A stretch of 64,000 nt of DNA from an uncultured Prevotella sp. (lineage in GTDB: Bacteria > Bacteroidota > Bacteroidia > Bacteroidales > Bacteroidaceae), in the NCBI GenBank assembly GCA_900555035.1, contig USJX01000003.1, forward strand, positions 1-64,000. The letters run 5' to 3'. The notes under the pieces were generated by a model, which did no database searches, had not been told where the DNA came from, and was given only the letters and a program-made list of their open reading frames with translations. Made by a program: the position numbers and the translations under genes. Positions 42,895-50,538 of this stretch are shown here, piece by piece (position 1 is the stretch's first letter; every line of letters starts with the position of its first letter).

Positions 42895-43863
42895 ATGAAA
42901 AAGATTTACTCGTATTCTTTGTCGGCTGCTTTCGTTGCAGCCTTGTTGAGTGTTTCATCTGTAGCGAATGCACAGGATAACAATGCAGCAGTGACTGCTG
43001 AGGCTTCGCAGGATGCTGCTGTGGCAACCTTCGACGATTTGACCTTGGAGCCTGAGAGCCATTGGGCTGGTCCTGCTGATAATGCAGAGGAAGTATCTGG
43101 TGCTTATGGTCCGGAATGGGTTGGTACTTTCAAGAGTGGTTCTTATGAGTTTGTCAACTCTGTAAACCCAACTTATGGTTCCTGGATGGGTTGCTCTTAC
43201 AGCAATATGACAGCAACCTCATTTGAATCTTATGAGAAAGACCAGTGGAATTCTGCTGTAGGTCATGGTGCAGAGGGTTCTACCAATTACGGAGTATTGT
43301 ATGGAAATTCTCTTCCTAATACACCTATGGAAGTAATCAAGGTGGCAGATGCTCCTGAAGGACGAGTAGTAAAGGGTATGAACATCACCAACTCTGCATG
43401 GGTTGTAGAATGCGTGAAGAATGGCAATGGAGCTGCCAATAAGTTTAAGCAGGGTTCTTGGTTCAAGGTAATCTTTACAGGTACTAAGGCAGATGAATCT
43501 ACAGCTTCAGTAGAGTATTATCTGGCCGATTACCGTTCGGAGAATGAGTCTGAGTGGACTTGCCTCACAGACTGGGCTTGGATTGACCTTTCTTCTTTGG
43601 GCAAGGTGGTTTCTCTTAGCATTAGTTTCGATGGTACAGATAAGAGCTATGGTTATCTGAATACATCTACCTATGTCTGCATCGACAATGTAGGTTGCGA
43701 AAAGAATGTTTCTACTGGCATTGCTGTCAACAAGTGGAACAGCGTAGAGCTTCGCGAGGTGGCTCGTTTCTCTGCTGATGGCAAGCGCATCTCTGCTCCT
43801 CAGAAGGGTCTCAACATTATCCGCATGAGTGATGGTTCTATCCGCAAGGTAGTAGTAAAGTAA
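42895..43863 (+). CDS. DUF4465 domain secreted protein of the B12 locus
   Basis: A 322-residue protein with signal peptide (ending SVANAQ) and DUF4465 core: TFDDLTLEPESHW, FVNSVNPTYGSWMGCSYSNM, YGVLYGN and the beta-sandwich strand TSTYVCIDNVGC. C-terminal SAPQKGLNIIRMSDGSIRKV parallels the previous gene. Last gene of the riboswitch operon, followed by a terminator. It may correspond to the extra B12-binding surface proteins (BtuH-type) of Bacteroides; homology not verifiable here. Confidence 0.8.
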   Translation: MKKIYSYSLSAAFVAALLSVSSVANAQDNNAAVTAEASQDAAVATFDDLTLEPESHWAGPADNAEEVSGAYGPEWVGTFKSGSYEFVNSVNPTYGSWMGCSYSNMTATSFESYEKDQWNSAVGHGAEGSTNYGVLYGNSLPNTPMEVIKVADAPEGRVVKGMNITNSAWVVECVKNGNGAANKFKQGSWFKVIFTGTKADESTASVEYYLADYRSENESEWTCLTDWAWIDLSSLGKVVSLSISFDGTDKSYGYLNTSTYVCIDNVGCEKNVSTGIAVNKWNSVELREVARFSADGKRISAPQKGLNIIRMSDGSIRKVVVK

Positions 43864-43900
43864 TTCCGCTTTTTATCAATCAGCGAAATATCAGAAAAAT

Positions 43901-43935
43901 AAAAGCCCAGAGCAAATTGCCCTGGGCTTTTTAGG
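43901..43935. terminator. Terminator between the B12 locus and ettA
   Basis: Stem AAAAGCCCAG/CTGGGCTTTT (43901-43910, 43922-43931) with T run. Confidence 0.8.
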
Positions 43936-43944
43936 TTTTTATCG

Positions 43945-44057
43945 TTTCGAAATTTTAATTCTTTTTCGAATCTTAATTCTTTTTCGAAATCTTAATTCTT
44001 TTTCGAAATTAACATTCTTATTCTTTTTCGAAATTAACATTTTTATTCTTTTTCGAA
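43945..44057. repeat. TTCTTTTTCGAA tandem repeats at the 3' end of ettA
   Basis: TTCTTTTTCGAA starts at 43959, 43977, 43996, 44021 and 44046 (spacings 18, 19, 25, 25). It lies between the terminator and the ettA stop. Confidence 0.8.
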
Positions 44058-44060
44058 GCT

Positions 44061-45758
44061 TTATTCCTCCATCAACTTGCGATAGCGACCCTTCTTGATT
44101 TCTGTATCGCCCAGGCGTCGCGCCTTGTTGATTTCATACTCAGAATAGCTGCCCTCGAAGAAGAAGACCTCACCGTTGCCCTCGAAGGCAAGAATGTGGG
44201 TACAGATACGGTCGAGGAACCAGCGGTCGTGGCTGATTACCACCGCACAACCGGCAAATGCTTCCAAACCTTCCTCCAATGCACGCAGCGTGTTCACGTC
44301 GATATCGTTGGTAGGCTCATCGAGAAGCAATACGTTGCCCTCTTGCTTCAAAGCCAAGGCCAACTGCAGACGGTTACGCTCACCACCCGAGAGAACACTG
44401 CAGAGCTTGCTCTGGTCGGTGCCCGAGAAGTTGAAGCGGCTGATGTAAGCACGTGCATTCACATCTCTTCCACCCAGACGCAAGGTCTCGTTGCCCTGGG
44501 AAATCACCTCGTAAACAGTCTTCTGAGGGTCGATGTCCTTGTGCTGCTGGTCAACATAAGCCAGCTTCACGGTCTCACCCACCTCGAATGTTCCGCCATC
44601 AGCCTGATCCAATCCCATGATGAGGCGGAAGAGGGTAGTCTTGCCGGCTCCGTTAGGACCGATGACACCCACGATGCCGTTAGGAGGAAGCATGAAGTTG
44701 AGGTCGTTGAAGAGAACTTTCTCGCCGAACGCCTTCTTTACATGCTGAGCCTCAATCACCTTGTTACCCAGACGAGGACCATTAGGGATGAAGATTTCCA
44801 GCTTCTCCTCGCGCTCCTTCTGCTCCTGGTTGAGCATCTGCTCGTAAGAGTTCAGACGAGCCTTACCCTTAGCCTGACGGGCCTTAGGTGCCATGCGAAC
44901 CCATTCCAACTCGCGCTCCAATGTCTTGCGGCGCTTAGAGGCAGTCTTCTCCTCCTGAATCATTCGCTTGGTCTTCTGGTCGAGCCAAGAAGAGTAGTTG
45001 CCCTTCCATGGAATACCCTCGCCACGGTCCAACTCCAGAATCCACTCGCTCACGTCGTCGAGGAAGTAGCGGTCGTGTGTTACGGCGATTACGGTACCCT
45101 CATACTGCTGCAGGTGCTGCTCCAGCCAGTCGATGCTCTCAGCATCCAGGTGGTTGGTAGGCTCATCGAGCAGGAGTACATCCGGCTTCTGCAGGAGCAG
45201 GCGGCAGAGAGCCACACGGCGGCGCTCACCACCCGAGAGATTGGTAACAGGCCAATCGCCAGGAGGACAGTGGAGGGCAGCCATCGCACGCTCCAGCTTG
45301 GAGTCGATATTCCAGGCATCGGTAGCATCGATGATATCCTGCACCTCAGCCTGACGCTGCATCAGCTTGTCCATCTTATCAGGGTCTCCGTAATATTCTT
45401 CGAGACCGAATTTGTTGTTGATGTCCTCGTATTCTGCGAGTGCATCATAGATTTTCTGCACACCCTCCATCACGTTTTCCTTCACGGTCTTGTTCTCGTC
45501 GAGCGGAGGATCCTGAGGCAAGTAGCCCACAGAGTAGCCTGGGCTCCAAACCACCTCACCCTGGGTAGGTTGCTCAAGTCCTGCGATGATTTTCATCAAC
45601 GTAGATTTACCGGCACCGTTCAAACCGATGATACCGATTTTTGCTCCGTAGAAGAACGATAGGTAGATGTTCTTCAGAATCTGTTTCTGGTTTTGTGGGA
45701 TAATCTTAGATACGCCCACCATTGAGAAGATGATCTTCTTGTCGTCAACTGTTGCCAT
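44061..45758 (-). CDS. ettA: Energy-dependent translational throttle protein EttA (ABC-F)
   Basis: The 565-residue protein has two ABC domains with Walker A GLNGAGKST (45-53) and GPNGAGKTT, signature motifs LSGGERRRVAL and LSGGERNRLQL, Walker B VLLLDEPTNHLD and VLLLDEPTNDID. The inter-domain P-site tRNA-interaction region (about 240-320) is present. EttA binds the ribosomal E site and gates elongation according to ATP/ADP ratio. It starts VDDKKIIFSMVGVSKI, near-identical in layout to E. coli EttA. Single gene with divergent neighbour mgtC. Confidence 0.95.
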   Translation of the reverse strand: MATVDDKKIIFSMVGVSKIIPQNQKQILKNIYLSFFYGAKIGIIGLNGAGKSTLMKIIAGLEQPTQGEVVWSPGYSVGYLPQDPPLDENKTVKENVMEGVQKIYDALAEYEDINNKFGLEEYYGDPDKMDKLMQRQAEVQDIIDATDAWNIDSKLERAMAALHCPPGDWPVTNLSGGERRRVALCRLLLQKPDVLLLDEPTNHLDAESIDWLEQHLQQYEGTVIAVTHDRYFLDDVSEWILELDRGEGIPWKGNYSSWLDQKTKRMIQEEKTASKRRKTLERELEWVRMAPKARQAKGKARLNSYEQMLNQEQKEREEKLEIFIPNGPRLGNKVIEAQHVKKAFGEKVLFNDLNFMLPPNGIVGVIGPNGAGKTTLFRLIMGLDQADGGTFEVGETVKLAYVDQQHKDIDPQKTVYEVISQGNETLRLGGRDVNARAYISRFNFSGTDQSKLCSVLSGGERNRLQLALALKQEGNVLLLDEPTNDIDVNTLRALEEGLEAFAGCAVVISHDRWFLDRICTHILAFEGNGEVFFFEGSYSEYEINKARRLGDTEIKKGRYRKLMEE

Positions 45759-45826
45759 ATATATTATTAAATAATGTGTATTTGTGAATAAATTGAGTAA
45801 ATTGCCGAGTTTGGCACTAACAGTTG

Positions 45827-45834
45827 CAAAGATA
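45827..45834 (-). promoter_or_regulatory. Promoter for ettA
   Basis: CAAAGATA on + is TATCTTTG on -, 69 bp before the ATG. Confidence 0.55.
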
Positions 45835-45878
45835 CATTATTTTTTTGTAATTCTCGCCTTTCTTTCAAAAAAAAGTTG

Positions 45879-45886
45879 TATATTTG
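45879..45886 (+). promoter_or_regulatory. Promoter for the MgtC-like gene
   Basis: TATATTTG 73 bp before the ATG, back to back with the ettA promoter. Confidence 0.55.
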
Positions 45887-45958
45887 CATTTATTGTAGTA
45901 AAAAAGAGGCTCACGATGGGCTTCTTTCATCTTTTGATTTTTAAAAGAAAGGAATAAT

Positions 45959-46612
45959 ATGGATGCAACCTATGTAGACCTTACCATTCGTTTGTCTCTC
46001 GCCCTGGCTTTGGGTGGAGCGATAGGCATAGAGAGAGAGTATCGTGCCAAGGAGGCGGGTTTTCGCACTCACTTCCTGGTGGCTTTGGGCAGTGCGCTTT
46101 TCTGTGTGGTTTCTCAATATGGATTCGGATTCGAACTGAAGGATTCTTCCCGAGTGGCGGCACAGGTGGTGTCGGGCATCGGATTCTTGGGTGCCGGTAC
46201 CATCATCTTTCAGAAAAATGTGGTTCGAGGCCTGACCACGGCAGCTGGCTTGTGGGTAACGGCGGCGATAGGTCTGGCATGCGGTACGGGCATGTATATG
46301 GCGGCGATACTTACCACGGCGATGGTGTTGATGGGATTGGAGGTGCTGAATTATCTGATACCGCAGTTGGGAACCTCTACCATCGAACTGAATTTCTCTG
46401 CACCATCAAGGGATAGCGTGAAGGAATTCATCAGTAAAATCAAGCAGAAAGGCATGGAAGTTCATTCTTACGAACTGAAAGAACGAAGATTTTCTAAGGA
46501 AGAATTTGTGGAGGCGAGCATTGAAATAAAAGCCAAACGGGGTTTCCATACGCTGGAGATTCTGGATTATATGAATGATTTCTCGGACGTCACGATTTCG
46601 ACGATTAAATAG
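45959..46612 (+). CDS. MgtC/SapB family membrane protein
   Basis: The 217-residue protein has 4-5 membrane segments with the family motif LALGGAIGIEREYRAKEAGFRTH, LVALGSALF and VSGIGFLGAGTIIFQ, RGLTTAAGLWVTAAIGLACG. A cytoplasmic ACT-like domain of about 75 residues follows (TIELNFSAPSRDSVKEFISK). MgtC proteins modulate magnesium homeostasis or F-ATPase; here the role is inferred. Monocistronic. Confidence 0.93.
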   Translation: MDATYVDLTIRLSLALALGGAIGIEREYRAKEAGFRTHFLVALGSALFCVVSQYGFGFELKDSSRVAAQVVSGIGFLGAGTIIFQKNVVRGLTTAAGLWVTAAIGLACGTGMYMAAILTTAMVLMGLEVLNYLIPQLGTSTIELNFSAPSRDSVKEFISKIKQKGMEVHSYELKERRFSKEEFVEASIEIKAKRGFHTLEILDYMNDFSDVTISTIK

Positions 46613-46623
46613 AAAGAAAAGAT

Positions 46624-46664
46624 AAAAAGGAGTTAAGACCATCATCTTAACTCCTTTTTATCTT
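46624..46664. terminator. Bidirectional terminator
   Basis: Perfect 15-bp stem (46624-46638, 46645-46659) with A and T tracts at either end; serves convergent genes. Confidence 0.9.
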
Positions 46665-46671
46665 TATATGC

Positions 46672-47451
46672 TTAGAAAATCCTAGCCAGATAGTCGTAAT
46701 GTTCGCCTTCTGCCACGAGTTCGCCATGCAGACCGCAGGTTTCGGCGATGGATTTGAGCAATGGAAAATCTACGTAGAGCCAGTCGAAACAGTCTCCCTT
46801 AATGTCTTTGTAAATCATCTGATAATCCACTTCACCATAGTAGGCACCATTCAGATTGATGTCGAAACTTCCGTCTTCATTCTCGTAGATATATTTGAGG
46901 TCGGAGGAATCGATAAGAATCTGTCCGCCCTTGTTGAGCAAAGCCTTGAGACGGTTGAAGAGGGTAGGGAGATGTTCTATCTTTCCGGCGATACCCGTTC
47001 CGTTCATCAGGAGGAGGATGGTATCGAACCCAGTTTCCAGATGTTCATCGAAAAGATTGATGCATTCAGCATCCTTTACGCCTCTCAATCTCATAGCCTC
47101 ACAACTCAGGGGAGAAATATCTATGGCCTTTACCGAAGAAATATCTTGTTTTTCAGCAGTTTTCTCTTGTTTTGCCGAAGCATCTTTTGTGCTGCATTCC
47201 TTCTGCAAGGCGAGTGCATGGCAACCGGCACCGGCTCCCACATCCAGCACTTTTCCCTTGGCAAGCTTCAGAGCCTTCTGCTCCAAAAACGGCATCTCCT
47301 CCAAATTTCTGAAGAGATGTTTCACCGGCATTTCATCTTCTTCGAACATAGATGATAGCACACGTAATCTTCCTGCTCTTCCCGATTTCTGATAATCAAG
47401 GATAGCGGCACCCATCGGGTCTTTGTCTTTTGATAATATCTTTGTATTCAT
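46672..47451 (-). CDS. SAM-dependent methyltransferase
   Basis: The 259-residue class I methyltransferase shows motif I VLDVGAGAGCHALAL (68-82), motif post-I VKAIDISPLSCEAM (107-120), and DTILLLMNGTGIAGKIEHL. Between motif I and the following strand is a 23-residue Lys/Ala/Ser/Glu-rich insertion (84-106), where other methyltransferases have about 5-8 residues. Substrate unknown. It may be transcribed with the ATPase gene whose stop lies 12 bp upstream. Confidence 0.85.
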   Translation of the reverse strand: MNTKILSKDKDPMGAAILDYQKSGRAGRLRVLSSMFEEDEMPVKHLFRNLEEMPFLEQKALKLAKGKVLDVGAGAGCHALALQKECSTKDASAKQEKTAEKQDISSVKAIDISPLSCEAMRLRGVKDAECINLFDEHLETGFDTILLLMNGTGIAGKIEHLPTLFNRLKALLNKGGQILIDSSDLKYIYENEDGSFDINLNGAYYGEVDYQMIYKDIKGDCFDWLYVDFPLLKSIAETCGLHGELVAEGEHYDYLARIF

Positions 47452-47463
47452 TTATTTTGCAAT

Positions 47464-48732
47464 TTATGTATCGAGTAACCATTTCCATACAGGTATTACT
47501 TCGATATTCAATCCTTTTAGTTCTATATTTTCTTCTAATTCATATGTAAGAATGATAAGTCTTTTGCAATCAAGTACTTTTGATAGTTTGATAAGTGCAG
47601 TTGATTCTCTTTCCCAAGTTTCATCAGACTTTTTGGGGTTGTAGCTTACCTGTATGGCTGTTGCGGCATCTGGTATGTAAAAATCTACTTCCACGTTCTT
47701 GTTGTAAAAGAACACTTGCTCTTCCAGTCCATATCTTCGAAGTAGCTCCATCGCAACCATATTCTCCAATAATGATGTGTCAACATCCATGGCAAGTATA
47801 CTGATGATGCCGTTGTCCACAAAATAGTATTTGGGATTGGTCTCACGTTGAGTGAGATTGTCGGCAATATTCTTGATGGGATAAACCAAGAATGCATCTT
47901 TAGAGTACTCAAGATAGTTAATGAGTGTAGGTTTGCTTAGTTTTGCACCTGTAGATGCTATTATATTTGTGAGACGTGTAAAAGAAATCGGTTGCTTTAC
48001 ACTTTCTGCCAATTTTCTGAATAGAACTCGAAGAGAAAATTGATTTTCAATTTTGTTACGAGAAGCAATGTCTCCTAGGTAAATCTTTTGATATACACTA
48101 TTGATATAATCTCTTTTTGATGCTAGTCTTGCTCCTTCTGGGAAACCGCCAAAACGGAAATAATTAGTGAAATGTCGTTGTACTTCAGCTCTTCCAAAGG
48201 TGGTTGCGAGAGTATTTGAATCATAAGACACTTCATTGGCTTGGAGAAATTCGGGAAAACTATATGGCATGATGTGTTTGGTGATATAGCGTCCTCCTAA
48301 AGTTGTTGCTACATCACTGCCAAGCATCTTTGCATTGCTGCCTGTAATATAGACTCTGTATTTGTTGTCTGCCAATCGGCGTGCGAATTTTTCCCAACCG
48401 TTGATGTTTTGTATTTCATCAAGAAATAGAATAGGACGTTCTTTTGACATCATACCATGAACTTCAAGGATAAGATTAAGTTCTTGTGCAGTCATCCCCA
48501 TCAGACGTTCATCCTCAAAATTGATGTAGAGCATGGAGTCCCAGGTGATTCCCCGTTTCAGGTTTTGTTGAATCTGCTGATAGAGCATGAAAGATTTGCC
48601 AGCTCGTCTGACGCCAATCAGAACATAGTTGGCAAAATCTTCCATTTGGAAGTTTCTTGGAACGATCTGTTGAAATTCTACTTCTTTTCTGTTCTCCAAG
48701 AGTATTTCTCTGATTACTTCTTTTTGTATCAT
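47464..48732 (-). CDS. AAA_14/DUF4143 ATPase
   Basis: The 422-residue protein starts with a family segment EILLENRKEVEFQQIVPRN and Walker A LIGVRRAGKSFMLYQ, Walker B ILFLDEIQNINGWEKF, sensor VYITGSNAKML, and a DUF4143 C-terminus with YYFVDNGIISILAM and nuclease-like VEVDFYIPDAATAIQVSYN. The C-terminal E-x-K is replaced by Q-V-S, so the nuclease site is probably inactive. Same family as 9118. Own promoter at 48759-48766. Confidence 0.88.
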   Translation of the reverse strand: MIQKEVIREILLENRKEVEFQQIVPRNFQMEDFANYVLIGVRRAGKSFMLYQQIQQNLKRGITWDSMLYINFEDERLMGMTAQELNLILEVHGMMSKERPILFLDEIQNINGWEKFARRLADNKYRVYITGSNAKMLGSDVATTLGGRYITKHIMPYSFPEFLQANEVSYDSNTLATTFGRAEVQRHFTNYFRFGGFPEGARLASKRDYINSVYQKIYLGDIASRNKIENQFSLRVLFRKLAESVKQPISFTRLTNIIASTGAKLSKPTLINYLEYSKDAFLVYPIKNIADNLTQRETNPKYYFVDNGIISILAMDVDTSLLENMVAMELLRRYGLEEQVFFYNKNVEVDFYIPDAATAIQVSYNPKKSDETWERESTALIKLSKVLDCKRLIILTYELEENIELKGLNIEVIPVWKWLLDT

Positions 48733-48758
48733 AACTCAATATTGTTTAATTGATTTTG

Positions 48759-48766
48759 CAAAAATA
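48759..48766 (-). promoter_or_regulatory. Promoter for the 47464 ATPase
   Basis: CAAAAATA on + is TATTTTTG on -. Confidence 0.5.
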
Positions 48767-48861
48767 CAACTATTTTGTTAAACCGGCTAAACAATATGCA
48801 TAATTTAACATAAAAGTCTCTTTATATCATAGCTGATATCATTTTTTAAGATAGCAGATAA

Positions 48862-49527
48862 TTATCTGCTGCTGCTTAGTATTTCTCCCACCTTTTGCTT
48901 TTCGCTGTCAAAGCTGAATAGCTGATAGATGAGGCCTGTATTCTGAAGATCCACGATATGTGGCGCCATCATTTTGAGTGCTTTCAGCTGTTCATCGTCG
49001 AAAGAGAATATCTTCATGATGCGGACCACCTGGGCGCAGGAATAGTAACAGCCGAGGCTAGCCACTTCTATCAGATCGAACTTGTTGTCATCAAAGCTTG
49101 CCTTCTTCACCTTATTATATAGTTTGGAGAAGGAAGCATCATCGAGACAATAGCCGTAATCCATTCTGCCATCGGGATCACATCTTCCATCGTAGATGGG
49201 TGGGGTAGGGTGTTGTGGCTGCTGTACATTCGATGTTTGGCTGTTTGCTTCTATGATTCTTGTATCGTACTGCACAACCTTTCCGTTTCTGTCGAAGAAG
49301 ACCGTGATGTACTTGGAATCTCCAAACAGATAATTATATTTGTCATATTCCCATTTGTCCCCATACATGTCGAAACTGGTGAGCTTAGGTTCTCCAAGAA
49401 TGGCTATTACTTCCTGCTTGGTCATTCCCCGCTCCACGTTTCTTTTTCCTTTAGCCGAAGCCGAGAGGCATACGGCAAACATCAATATGGTTGTGGCGAT
49501 GAGCGCCATCACTTCATTTCTTTTCAT
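48862..49527 (-). CDS. BamE/SmpA-like plus DUF4476 secreted protein
   Basis: The 221-residue protein has a signal peptide ending ASAKG, no lipobox Cys, a SmpA/BamE-like segment (VERGMTKQEVIAILGEPKLT ... DKWEYDKYNYLFG), a Pro-rich linker with TPPIYDGRCD, and a C-terminal DUF4476 domain (SFDDNKFDLIEVASLGCYYS, CAQVVRIMKIFSFDDEQLKA). This combination suggests a periplasmic or outer-membrane-facing role. Promoter at 49571-49578; a 23-nt repeat lies further upstream. Confidence 0.75.
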   Translation of the reverse strand: MKRNEVMALIATTILMFAVCLSASAKGKRNVERGMTKQEVIAILGEPKLTSFDMYGDKWEYDKYNYLFGDSKYITVFFDRNGKVVQYDTRIIEANSQTSNVQQPQHPTPPIYDGRCDPDGRMDYGYCLDDASFSKLYNKVKKASFDDNKFDLIEVASLGCYYSCAQVVRIMKIFSFDDEQLKALKMMAPHIVDLQNTGLIYQLFSFDSEKQKVGEILSSSR

Positions 49528-49570
49528 AAGCTAAACTGTTTTTATAAGTTATTATATTGTTTTATGGTTG

Positions 49571-49578
49571 CAAAAGTA
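49571..49578 (-). promoter_or_regulatory. Promoter for the BamE/DUF4476 gene
   Basis: CAAAAGTA on + is TACTTTTG on -. Confidence 0.55.
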
Positions 49579-49675
49579 CTACTTTCTTTTGAAATAAAAA
49601 GAGGAGGATTCCCTAAAGTAGAAGGGAAAATCCCTATTCTCGATTTGCAGAGCCTAGTGGCAACATTCTTTGGTA

Positions 49676-49744
49676 GTACGACTATACACCCTTTAGTTGT
49701 ATAGCTATATATCCATTGGTCGTATGACTGTTCTATACTTCGAA
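49676..49744. repeat. Three degenerate 23-nt direct repeats
   Basis: Units start GTACGACTATACACCC (49676), GTATAGCTATATATCC (49699) and GTATGACTGTTCTATA (49722). Similarity is modest; the spacing is two helix turns, as for a direct-repeat regulator site. Confidence 0.4.
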
Positions 49745-49757
49745 AAAAAGAATGGTC

Positions 49758-50360
49758 TTAGTCCCACCACGTTTGTGCATAGTAGGCAAGTAACTTATGG
49801 TATAAGTACCATGCTTTCAACTGGTATAGTTCATGAGGATGCTCTATATACCAATCTTTAGCTTTTTGGTTATGTGATAATTTCAGATAGCGGTCAAGGT
49901 TTTTCATATTTACCTTTACCAAGCAATGGTACTTCACATTGTCGTCTTTCATTTTATAGAACTTTCCATCATCTATTGGCACAAACTCCATCTCTCCTTC
50001 ATATTCGAAAAGATCAACATCGTGGTCAAACATAATGTCATGAAGCTTGATAGCGATTTTAAGCCAACGTACTATTGGTTCGTAAGTTTCCGTAGTGGCA
50101 ATATGTCCGTGCTTGTAGTATTCAATCTGTTCCTCAATTTGTGTTCTCTGTAACCAGTAGAAATGTCCATATTCAAATGGGTACGTATGGAATGCTGCCT
50201 GTTTGATGAGTTGCCAGTGCTTTTTGTTACAGCACACTCTAAACCAACAGCAAATAGAACGATATTTGCTTGTAATATGGCAATACCACCAAATATCTAT
50301 GTTTTCCCATAGTTTGGCAAGGCCTTTCTTCTCTTCCCTATCAATTAATTTTAAACTCAT
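49758..50360 (-). CDS. Hypothetical Trp/Tyr/His-rich protein
   Basis: With the start at 50360 the protein has 200 residues and unusual composition: many Trp, Tyr, His and Cys (WENIDIWWYCHITSKYRSIC, YPFEYGHFYWLQRTQ). No signal peptide or catalytic motif is visible. The composition and local AT-richness suggest phage or mobile origin. The first ATG (50375) lies only about 6 nt after the expected transcription start, so I prefer 50360. No family recognised. Confidence 0.6.
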   Translation of the reverse strand: MSLKLIDREEKKGLAKLWENIDIWWYCHITSKYRSICCWFRVCCNKKHWQLIKQAAFHTYPFEYGHFYWLQRTQIEEQIEYYKHGHIATTETYEPIVRWLKIAIKLHDIMFDHDVDLFEYEGEMEFVPIDDGKFYKMKDDNVKYHCLVKVNMKNLDRYLKLSHNQKAKDWYIEHPHELYQLKAWYLYHKLLAYYAQTWWD

Positions 50361-50386
50361 ATCTCTATTCTCCAATTAAAACGCCA

Positions 50387-50394
50387 CAAAGATA
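50387..50394 (-). promoter_or_regulatory. Promoter for the Trp/Tyr-rich protein
   Basis: CAAAGATA on + is TATCTTTG on -. Confidence 0.55.
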
Positions 50395-50538
50395 CTAATT
50401 ATATCTGAAAATGAGAAGAATAAAGCGAAAAAATCCATCTTTTGTTTGTAAGTTTGTGATTTTTTGATTAACTTTACCGGCGAATAGGCAAAGAGGATGA
50501 CAAATGATGTTCCCCTTACCGATAATATAATTAAGAAA

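Noticed and set aside
44196..45662. 488-residue antisense ORF over ettA
   Set aside because: ettA has all ABC-F motifs on the other strand; the antisense frame is open by codon bias only.
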